7,033 nucleotides of DNA, from assembly GCA_034664105.1 (NCBI GenBank), contig JAXDIH010000135.1, positions 1 to 7,033 on the forward strand, given 5' to 3'. The stretch comes from JACVRW01 sp034664105. GTDB taxonomy: Bacteria > Actinomycetota > Thermoleophilia > Solirubrobacterales > Thermoleophilaceae. Under the pieces are notes generated by a model. It worked only from the letters and a program-made list of their open reading frames with translations. It was not told where the DNA came from and searched no databases. The first letter of the stretch is position 1, and each line of letters starts with the position of its first letter. The position numbers were made by a program, and so were the translations under genes. Positions 1 to 4,723 of the stretch are shown one piece after another.

Positions 1-920
1 CCGAGTGCGAGCGCGACGAGCGCGTGATCGGCATCACCGCCGCCATGAACTCCGGCACCGGCCTCGACATCCTCCAGAAGGCCCTGCCCGACCGCTACTA
101 CGACGTGGGGATCGCCGAGCAGCACGCCGTCCTCTTCGGAGCGGGCCTCGCTCTAGAAGGGGCGAAGCCGGTCGTGGCCGTCTACTCCACCTTCCTCCAG
201 CGCGGCTTCGACCAGATCGTCCACGACGTCTGCCTGCAGAAGCTGAACGTGGTGTTCGCGATGGATCGCGCCGGGCTGGTCGGCGACGACGGGCCCACGC
301 ACCACGGCGCGTTCGACATCTCCTACATGCGCTGCCTGCCGCACCTGGTGCAGATGGCGCCGCGCGACGAGGCGATGATGGTGCACATGCTGCACACCGC
401 CGTGGTCTACGACGACGGTCCGATCGCGCTGCGCTACCCGCGCGGCGAGGCCGAGGGGCTACCGCTGCCGCACCGCCCCGAGCCGATCGAGATCGGGACC
501 GGCGAGCTGTTGCGCGAGGGTGACCGCGTGGCCCTGCTGGGCTACGGCTACGGCGTGCCGCTGGCGCTCGGTGCGGCCGACCTGCTGGCCGACGAGCACG
601 GCGTGGAGCCCACCGTGGCCGACGCCCGCTTCGCCAAGCCGCTCGACGGCGAGCTGATCGAGCGCCTGGCCGCGGAGCACGACCTCATCGTCACGGTCGA
701 GGAAAACGTGCTTGCCGGCGGCTTCGGCTCCGGCGTGCTCGAGCACCTGGCCGACAGGGACCTGCTCGGCGGCACGCGCGTGCTGCGCATCGGGCTGCCC
801 GACCGCTTCGTCACACACGGCAAGCCGGCGCTGTTGCGCGAGGAGGTCGGGCTCACGCCCGAGGCCGTCGCGGAGCGAGTGGCGCAGGCCGTGCTCGAGC
901 CCAGCGGCGCGCTGGCGTAA
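1..920 (+). CDS. dxs: 1-deoxy-D-xylulose-5-phosphate synthase, C-terminal half (5' end outside window)
   Basis: DXS is a cytosolic thiamine-diphosphate enzyme that condenses pyruvate and glyceraldehyde-3-phosphate, the first step of the MEP isoprenoid pathway. The reading frame enters the window at base 3 without a start and gives 305 residues before TAA; full proteins are about 620-640 residues, so the N-terminal ThDP-pyrophosphate half is missing. Visible residues 1-150 are the transketolase-type pyrimidine-binding domain. GIAEQHAV (36-43) carries the family's catalytic Glu (E39 here), followed by YSTFLQRGFDQ (61-71) and DRAGLVGDDGPTHHG (88-102). The C-terminal transketolase domain shows ADARFAKPLDGE (206-217), TVEENVLAGGFGSG (231-244) and GLPDRFVTHG (264-273), all typical of DXS. 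The GTG at 24 is an internal Val codon, not a start. The gene converges on the M42 peptidase gene with only 6 nt between stop codons. Identification is secure; no damage is visible. Confidence 0.96.
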   Translation, partial: ECERDERVIGITAAMNSGTGLDILQKALPDRYYDVGIAEQHAVLFGAGLALEGAKPVVAVYSTFLQRGFDQIVHDVCLQKLNVVFAMDRAGLVGDDGPTHHGAFDISYMRCLPHLVQMAPRDEAMMVHMLHTAVVYDDGPIALRYPRGEAEGLPLPHRPEPIEIGTGELLREGDRVALLGYGYGVPLALGAADLLADEHGVEPTVADARFAKPLDGELIERLAAEHDLIVTVEENVLAGGFGSGVLEHLADRDLLGGTRVLRIGLPDRFVTHGKPALLREEVGLTPEAVAERVAQAVLEPSGALA

Positions 921-937
921 AGCGCGCTACCAGCGCG
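901..937. terminator. Overlapping GC hairpins across the convergent dxs / M42 stop codons
   Basis: Three perfect inverted repeats overlap here. They are 901-906 with 910-915 (6 bp, 3-nt loop), 907-913 with 921-927 (7 bp, loop 914-920 containing the dxs TAA), and 923-928 with 932-937 (6 bp, 3-nt loop). The middle and outer structures are mutually exclusive. No T-run follows on either strand, so this is not a classic intrinsic terminator. A U-less bidirectional terminator between convergent genes is an inference from position alone. Confidence 0.3.
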
Positions 938-1988
938 TCAGCGGCTGGTCCGGGTCCAGGCGCAGCGCCATCGCCACGATCAGCTCGATGACGGCCTCGA
1001 CGTCGGCCAGCTCGACCAGCTCGACGGGCGAGTGCATGTAGCGCAGCGGGATCGACACCAACGCGGTCGGCACCCCGGTGCGGCTCATGTGGACCACGTC
1101 GGCGTCGGTGTGGGTCGCGCCGCCGGCGGCCTCGGTGGTGCACTCGATGCCCACCGCCTCGGCGGCCTCGTCGAGCAGATCGTTCAGCGGCCGGCTGACG
1201 ATCGCGCCGCGCGTGATCACCGGGCCGCTGCCGAGCCCGTGCTCGCCCAGCTCGCCGGGATCGACGCCGGGCGCGTCGGTCGCGTGGGTCACGTCGACCA
1301 CCACGGCCAGGTCCGGCTCCAGCCCGTAGGCCACCGCCCGGGCGCCGTGCAGGCCGATCTCCTCCTGGACGGCCGCCACGCCGGCAACCGGCCCGGCACC
1401 GCCGCCGGCCTGGCTCACCCGGCGCGCCACCTCGAGCGACACGTACACGCCCAGGCGGTTGTCGAGTGAGCGGGAGGCCAGCCGATCGCCGCGCAGCTCG
1501 AGTGGCTCGGCGGTGATCACGATCGGGTCGCCCTCCCGCACCAGCGAGCGGGCCTCCTCCTCGTCGCGCGCGCCGATGTCCACGTGCAGGCCCTTGAGCT
1601 CCACGGCCTTCTTCCGCTCCTCCGGCTCCAGTACGTGGATCGGCTTGCGCCCGATCACGCCGCGCACGGTGCCGTGCCCCGCGAGCACCTCCACGCGCTG
1701 GCCGACCAGCACCTGCGGATCCCAGCCGCCCGACCCGTTCACGTGCAGGAAGCCGCCGCTGCTGACGTGGCTCACCAGCAGGCCGATCTCGTCGATGTGG
1801 CCGACCACCGCGAGCAGCGGGCGGTCGCTGCCGCCGGCCACGCGTGCCACCGAGCTGCCCATGCGGTCGACGGTCACCTCGTCGGCGAACTGCTCGGCCG
1901 CCTCGCGCCAGATCGCGGCGGGCGCCGACTCGTGGCCGGGCGGGCCGGGGGCGGTCAGCAGGCGATGCAGCAGTTCCGGAGTGCTCAA
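927..1988 (-). CDS. M42-family metalloaminopeptidase (TET / glutamyl aminopeptidase type)
   Basis: This is a 353-residue cytosolic dimetal aminopeptidase of family M42, whose members form tetrahedral dodecamers that trim peptides released by proteases. All expected active-site residues are visible: His64 in GHIDEIG (63-69), bridging Asp176 in SLDNR (174-178), catalytic Glu209 and ligand Glu210 in QEEIG (208-212), Asp232 in VDVTHATD (231-238), and His319 in YMHSPVE (317-323). Their spacing is close to that of archaeal TET proteins, and the length is normal. There is no signal peptide or membrane segment. The chosen start is TTG at 1988: it follows GAGG by 7 nt, it overlaps the osmC-like stop as TTGA, and the translation fits the family N-terminus. 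The frame stays open far upstream through osmC, but that extension is unlike M42. Substrate preference (acidic or broad) cannot be read from the sequence, so no gene symbol is given. Confidence 0.93.
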   Translation of the reverse strand: MSTPELLHRLLTAPGPPGHESAPAAIWREAAEQFADEVTVDRMGSSVARVAGGSDRPLLAVVGHIDEIGLLVSHVSSGGFLHVNGSGGWDPQVLVGQRVEVLAGHGTVRGVIGRKPIHVLEPEERKKAVELKGLHVDIGARDEEEARSLVREGDPIVITAEPLELRGDRLASRSLDNRLGVYVSLEVARRVSQAGGGAGPVAGVAAVQEEIGLHGARAVAYGLEPDLAVVVDVTHATDAPGVDPGELGEHGLGSGPVITRGAIVSRPLNDLLDEAAEAVGIECTTEAAGGATHTDADVVHMSRTGVPTALVSIPLRYMHSPVELVELADVEAVIELIVAMALRLDPDQPLTRW

Positions 1989-1999
1989 GGACGTACCTC
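1985..1999 (-). promoter_or_regulatory. Ribosome binding site and TTGA stop-start overlap fixing the M42 start
   Basis: On the minus strand GAGG (1999-1996) precedes a TTG codon (1988-1986) by 7 nt. That TTG shares bases with the TGA stop (1987-1985) of the osmC-like gene. This decides the M42 start and implies translational coupling within a two-gene mRNA. Confidence 0.7.
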
Positions 2000-2443
2000 G
2001 ACGGTCGGTTGAAGGGTCATCTCGGCGTTCAGGCTGTTGGCGACGAAGCAGTGCTCGTGGGCCTTGTGGGCGAGCTTCTGGACGCGGCCCACGCTCTCGT
2101 CGTCGGACACCACGATGCGGGGCCGCAGCGCGATCTCGGTGATGCGGACGGGCTCCTGGTCGGTCGGCATCAGCGCGGTGGCCTCGTCCTCGTACTCCAC
2201 CACGTCCACGCGGGCCTTGGCGGCGAGGTGCAGGAACCACAGCATCTGACACGAGGACGCGGCCATCAGCAGCAGCTGCTCGGGGTTGAAAATCGAGGGA
2301 TCGCCGTTGCTCTCGCCGGTCGTCAGCCGAACTTCCTCGGTGACGTCGGGCGCCCCACCGACGTGGGTGCGGTCGTAGTTCTCCCAGCCGAGGCCGGTAG
2401 AGCCGGTCCACTGAACGCGCGTCTCGTAGCGGTGGGTGGCCAC
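1985..2443 (-). CDS. OsmC-family protein (probable thiol peroxidase)
   Basis: A 152-residue OsmC/Ohr-superfamily protein. Characterised members are small homodimeric cytosolic enzymes that use two cysteines to reduce organic hydroperoxides. Here Cys65 lies in the helix motif FNPEQLLLMAASSC (52-65), with Glu55 upstream, and Cys132 lies in EHCFVANS (130-137). These are the two cysteine positions expected for peroxidatic and resolving roles. The SSCQMLWFLHLAAKA stretch (63-77) resembles the general OsmC branch more than classical Ohr, so the physiological substrate is uncertain. Length is normal. The GTG start at 2443 is the only plausible one, since no other in-frame start gives a family-like N-terminus. 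No Shine-Dalgarno is visible just upstream, and a strong terminator ends 22 nt before the start, so how this gene is transcribed is unclear. It is coupled to the M42 peptidase gene downstream. Confidence 0.9.
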   Translation of the reverse strand: MATHRYETRVQWTGSTGLGWENYDRTHVGGAPDVTEEVRLTTGESNGDPSIFNPEQLLLMAASSCQMLWFLHLAAKARVDVVEYEDEATALMPTDQEPVRITEIALRPRIVVSDDESVGRVQKLAHKAHEHCFVANSLNAEMTLQPTVEVRP

Positions 2444-2465
2444 GGACGGGTCAGTCTCGCAGGCG

Positions 2466-2500
2466 AAAAAGAAAACGACCCCGCCGAAGCGAGGCCGTTT
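2466..2500 (-). terminator. Intrinsic terminator with UUCG tetraloop
   Basis: Read on the minus strand, 2500-2489 pairs with 2484-2473 as a continuous 12-bp stem capped by TTCG (2488-2485). It is followed by T-rich sequence TTTTCTTTTT (2475-2466), with the first three Ts in the stem. Two pairs (2495:2478 and 2492:2481) are G:U in minus-strand RNA but would be A:C mismatches in plus-strand RNA, and only the minus strand has the T-run, so the direction is clear. It lies 43 nt beyond the membrane-protein stop codon and most simply ends that transcript. Confidence 0.88.
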
Positions 2501-2543
2501 CCCGAGGGAGGAATGATGCTATGTCGACTCTGAGAGGAAGTTT

Positions 2544-2903
2544 CTAGGCCGCGCTCGTGCTGTAGCGCGTGATCGAGGTCACGATCAGAGCGGCGAGTCC
2601 GGCGGTCGCGAACAGCACCGCGGCGCCGAGGTCGCCGGACAGCCCGAACAGCACGGCCACCAGCAGCAGGCCGAAGCCGATGCCGCGGTCATAGACCGCC
2701 TGGGCCGAGGTCGGCAGGGTGCCGCGCCCGGTCGGGGCGGTGCCGGCGAGGGCGAGAGCCACGATCAGGACACCGATCGCCAGGCCGGTCACGATCGCGG
2801 CGGCGCCTAGTCCTACGGCAAAGGGAAGGCCGATCAGCGCCGTACCAGCCGCCATCAGCAGACCCGAGCGGAACGCTGGAGAGATAAGGCGTGCGATCGT
2901 CAT
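2544..2903 (-). CDS. Small integral membrane protein of unknown function, four predicted helices
   Basis: I do not recognise a family for this 119-residue protein. It has four hydrophobic stretches at about residues 14-32, 34-54, 74-89 and 92-111. They form two hairpins joined by a polar loop, TAPTGRGTLPTSAQAVYDRG (55-74). A basic N-terminus (R5, R12) and a short polar tail ending RYSTSAA suggest both ends are cytoplasmic. Composition is Ala/Gly/Leu-rich with no catalytic-looking motif. I chose ATG at 2903. An in-frame GTG at 2954 would add 17 polar residues, but it lies inside the Crp-type palindrome and upstream of the likely -10 box, so the shorter form is preferred. The gene is divergent from tlyA and ends before a strong terminator, so it is probably monocistronic. 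Spacing of the palindrome suggests control by a Crp-family regulator. That it is a real gene is likely; its function is unknown. Confidence 0.7.
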   Translation of the reverse strand: MTIARLISPAFRSGLLMAAGTALIGLPFAVGLGAAAIVTGLAIGVLIVALALAGTAPTGRGTLPTSAQAVYDRGIGFGLLLVAVLFGLSGDLGAAVLFATAGLAALIVTSITRYSTSAA

Positions 2904-2913
2904 CCTGCATTCG

Positions 2914-2919
2914 AGGCTA
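2914..2919 (-). promoter_or_regulatory. Candidate -10 box for the membrane-protein gene
   Basis: TAGCCT on the minus strand matches the TAnnnT pattern common in actinobacterial -10 boxes. It ends 10 nt before the ATG at 2903, predicting a transcript start near 2906-2908 and a leader of only a few bases. There is no good -35 hexamer at 17-18 nt. Instead, the Crp-type palindrome occupies the position where a class-II activator would replace it. Confidence 0.4.
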
Positions 2920-2938
2920 CGCACGCCTTGGGGGCGAT

Positions 2939-2956
2939 GTGTGAGGTCGGTCACAC
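2939..2956. promoter_or_regulatory. Crp/FNR-family operator, exact TGTGA-N6-TCACA
   Basis: GTGTGA (2939-2944), six bases, then TCACAC (2951-2956) form a perfect 6+6 inverted repeat containing the full consensus TGTGA-N6-TCACA. This consensus is recognised by E. coli CRP and by the actinobacterial cAMP regulators Crp of Mycobacterium and GlxR of Corynebacterium. The centre is at 2947.5, in the intergenic region between divergent genes. It lies about 40-41 bp upstream of the predicted membrane-gene transcript start and about 32 bp upstream of the predicted tlyA start. The regulator is not encoded in the window, so the binding protein is an inference. Confidence 0.6.
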
Positions 2957-2967
2957 TTGGTCACGGG

Positions 2968-2973
2968 TACCCT
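2968..2973 (+). promoter_or_regulatory. tlyA: Candidate -10 box for tlyA, leaderless arrangement
   Basis: TACCCT fits TAnnnT and ends 6 nt before the tlyA ATG, which places the expected first transcribed base at or next to the A of ATG. The bases just upstream of the start (CCTCCTGCG) are pyrimidine-rich with no Shine-Dalgarno, which agrees with a leaderless mRNA. There is no convincing -35 hexamer; the Crp-type site overlaps that region. Confidence 0.45.
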
Positions 2974-2979
2974 CCTGCG

Positions 2980-3768
2980 ATGCCGAAGCGGCGGCTGGAC
3001 ACGCTGCTCGCCGAGCGCGGGCTGTTCGAGACTCGCACCCGTGCGGCGGCTGCCGTGATGGCCGGCGACGTGCGTGTGGGCGACCGTGCCGCGCGCAAGC
3101 CCGGCGAGCTGGTGGCTCCGGATGCCGAGCTGGAGGTGGCCGAGCGGCCGGCGTTCGTGTCGCGCGGCGGCGTGAAGCTGGCCAACGCCCTGGATGCCTT
3201 CGAGCTCGATCCGCAGGGCCGTCGGGCGCTCGACGTCGGCGCCTCCACCGGCGGCTTCACCGACTGCCTCCTCCAGCGTGGGGCGGAGGCCGTGATCGCG
3301 CTCGACGTGGCGTACGGCGAGCTGCACTGGACCCTGCGCAACGACGAGCGAGTGACCGTCGTCGAGCGCCGCAACGCCCGCATGCTCGAGCGCGGTGAGT
3401 TGCCCTGGCAGCCCGACCTGATCGTCGCCGACGTCTCCTTCATCTCGCTCACCAAGGTCCTGCCCGCCGTGCTCGCAGCCGCGGGGTCCAGCTTCGACTG
3501 CCTCGCTTTGGTCAAGCCGCAGTTCGAGGTCGGGCGCGACCTGATCTCCAAGGGTGGCGTCGTGCGCGACGCCGACGACCGCCGCGCCGCGCTGGTGGCC
3601 GTGGCGACCTACGCCCGCGACGAGCTCGGCGCGGCCGTGCTCGGCTTCGCCTCCTCCGGGCTGCCCGGCCCGGCGGGCAACCGGGAGAGCTTCGTGTGGC
3701 TGGCCGAGTCAGGCCGCCCCGGCGCGGTCGACGACTTGGAGGCGGCAGCGAGAAGGGCGGAACCGTGA
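2980..3768 (+). CDS. tlyA: TlyA rRNA (cytidine-2'-O)-methyltransferase
   Basis: A 262-residue SAM-dependent methyltransferase. TlyA proteins 2'-O-methylate C1920 of 23S rRNA and, in the longer type, also C1409 of 16S rRNA; in mycobacteria loss gives capreomycin/viomycin resistance. The N-terminal S4 RNA-binding domain covers about residues 3-60 (RLDTLLAERGL; VMAGDVRVG). The FtsJ-like domain follows, with SAM motif ALDVGASTGGFTD (83-95). Residues matching the family's K-D-K-E set are Lys66 (GGVKL), Asp151 (ADVSFISL), Lys179 (LVKPQFE) and Glu236 (NRESF). Length and a C-terminal tail like the mycobacterial protein suggest the longer type, but this is tentative. The linker reads RPAFVSRG where mycobacterial TlyA has RAWVSRG. 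ATG at 2980 is the family start. The stop overlaps the nadK start as GTGA. Confidence 0.95.
   Translation: MPKRRLDTLLAERGLFETRTRAAAAVMAGDVRVGDRAARKPGELVAPDAELEVAERPAFVSRGGVKLANALDAFELDPQGRRALDVGASTGGFTDCLLQRGAEAVIALDVAYGELHWTLRNDERVTVVERRNARMLERGELPWQPDLIVADVSFISLTKVLPAVLAAAGSSFDCLALVKPQFEVGRDLISKGGVVRDADDRRAALVAVATYARDELGAAVLGFASSGLPGPAGNRESFVWLAESGRPGAVDDLEAAARRAEP
3755..3768 (+). promoter_or_regulatory. nadK: Shine-Dalgarno and GTGA overlap fixing the nadK start
   Basis: A purine-rich GGGCGG (3755-3760) within the last tlyA codons stands 4 nt before GTG (3765-3767). That GTG shares GTGA with the tlyA stop (3766-3768). This supports the internal GTG over earlier in-frame starts and implies coupled translation. 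Confidence 0.55.
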
Positions 3769-4619
3769 CCGACGCGCCGCGCTTGATAACGGTGTTCACG
3801 CATACGCGCCCGGGCGACACCGAGGGCGCGCTGCGCCGGGTGGTCGAGCTGGCCGCCGAGGCGGGCGTCGATGTGAACGTGCCGTCGGCGGAGACCGAGA
3901 AGTTCGGCACGGTGAAGGGGGTGGGGGAGGCGACGGCGCCGTACCGCGGCACGGACCTCGCGCTGGTGCTGGGCGGCGACGGCACGATCCTGACCGCGCT
4001 GCGGGCGTTCGCGGGCACCGGCGTCCCCGTGTTCGCGATCAACTACGGAGCGATCGGGTTCCTGGCCACGATCGAGCCGTGGGAGCTGGAGGACGGCGTG
4101 CGGCGCGCGCTGCGCGGCGAGTTCGACGTGATGGCGCTGCCCGGGCTGGTGGCCGAGACGTCGGAGGGCGAGCGGGTGGCCATCAACGACGTCTCCCTCC
4201 ACCGCCGCCCGGACGGACGGGTAGCCGAGCTGGCCTACTCGGTCGAGGGCGAGCAGCTGGGGGAGGTGCGCTGCGACGGCCTGGTGGTGGCCACTCCGGC
4301 GGGGTCCACCGGCTACAACCTGGCCAACGGCGGCCCCGTCCTCGCCTGGGGAGTGGAGGGCTTCGTGGTGTCGTTCATCGCGCCGCACACGCTCACCGCC
4401 CGCTCGCTGGTGGTGGCCCCGGGCGACTCGCTCGAGGTCACGAACCGGTCGCCCTCCGAGGAGGTGGACGTGTCGACCGACGCGCGACAGGCCGGCACAC
4501 TCGCCCCCGAGGCGACGATGAAGATCCAGTTCAAGCAGGGCCAGTCGCTGCTGGCGCAGGCGCCCGGGGCCACGTTCTACCACCGCCTGCGGGACAAGTT
4601 CGGCCGTTTGTCGCACTGA
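3765..4619 (+). CDS. nadK: NAD kinase
   Basis: A 284-residue cytosolic kinase that phosphorylates NAD+ at the adenosine 2'-OH to make NADP+. Diagnostic motifs are in order: GGDGT (70-74) for the phosphate donor, NYGAIGFLA (93-101), the NE/D motif as Asn141-Asp142 (AINDVSLHR), the glycine-rich substrate loop TPAGSTGYNLANGG (177-190), and IAPHTLTARSLVV (205-217). Length is typical of bacterial NadK. The upstream frame is open back into tlyA (an in-frame ATG at 3696), but GTG at 3765 gives the usual N-terminus and has the coupled Shine-Dalgarno. It shares an mRNA with tlyA. Adjacency to tlyA and recN matches the actinobacterial order. Nothing is missing. Whether it uses ATP or polyphosphate cannot be told. 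Confidence 0.96.
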   Translation: MTDAPRLITVFTHTRPGDTEGALRRVVELAAEAGVDVNVPSAETEKFGTVKGVGEATAPYRGTDLALVLGGDGTILTALRAFAGTGVPVFAINYGAIGFLATIEPWELEDGVRRALRGEFDVMALPGLVAETSEGERVAINDVSLHRRPDGRVAELAYSVEGEQLGEVRCDGLVVATPAGSTGYNLANGGPVLAWGVEGFVVSFIAPHTLTARSLVVAPGDSLEVTNRSPSEEVDVSTDARQAGTLAPEATMKIQFKQGQSLLAQAPGATFYHRLRDKFGRLSH

Positions 4620-4666
4620 GGCCCACGCGGCCGCGCCCGCAACGCGAAGCCAATTTCCGCGGGGGG

Positions 4667-4686
4667 CCGGGGGCGCGAGCCCCCGG
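4667..4686. terminator. GC hairpin with GCGA tetraloop between nadK and recN
   Basis: A perfect 8-bp inverted repeat, 4667-4674 with 4679-4686, encloses GCGA (4675-4678), a GNRA-type loop. It starts 48 nt after the nadK stop and ends 37 nt before recN. No T-run follows on either strand, so if it terminates transcription it would be of the U-less kind. It could equally be an RNA-stability element or a dispersed genomic repeat. The rest of the 104-bp gap holds only the recN promoter candidate. Confidence 0.4.
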
Positions 4687-4710
4687 GTGCCATCCATCCG
4701 TGGCCGCTGG

Positions 4711-4716
4711 TATCCC
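4711..4716 (+). promoter_or_regulatory. recN: Candidate -10 box for recN
   Basis: TATCCC, within GGTATCCCT, ends 7 nt before the recN GTG, so transcription would begin at or near the start codon. It is an imperfect TAnnnT match: the T falls one base late. A weak GTGCCA (4687-4692) lies 18 nt upstream and matches TTGACA at four of six bases. There is no Shine-Dalgarno ahead of the GTG. Confidence 0.3.
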
Positions 4717-4723
4717 TGACCCC

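Noticed and set aside
1989..2411. N-terminal extension of the M42 frame through the osmC-like gene
   Set aside because: It is low-complexity Arg-rich sequence unlike M42, and the OsmC motifs lie in the other frame. The TTG start with GAGG explains the gene fully.
2506..2533. Plus-strand GGGAGG followed by ATG ATG and a short frame ending at TGA
   Set aside because: It encodes only six residues, with no plus-strand promoter or downstream gene for it to lead. The window has no plus-strand transcription unit here.
1032..2533. Several long plus-strand open frames opposite the M42 and osmC-like genes
   Set aside because: They are antisense shadows expected at high GC: Arg/Ser/His-rich, without family motifs or plausible starts.
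2904..2954. Longer start (GTG at 2954) for the membrane protein
   Set aside because: It falls inside the palindromic operator, has no well-spaced Shine-Dalgarno and adds a polar stretch before the first helix. It is not excluded, only less likely.
2917..2964. 15-residue minus-strand leader ORF (GTG at 2964) with AGGAGG 6 nt upstream
   Set aside because: The Shine-Dalgarno is near ideal, but transcription would have to start inside tlyA. CCTCCT on the plus strand just before tlyA creates the match, so it is probably coincidence.
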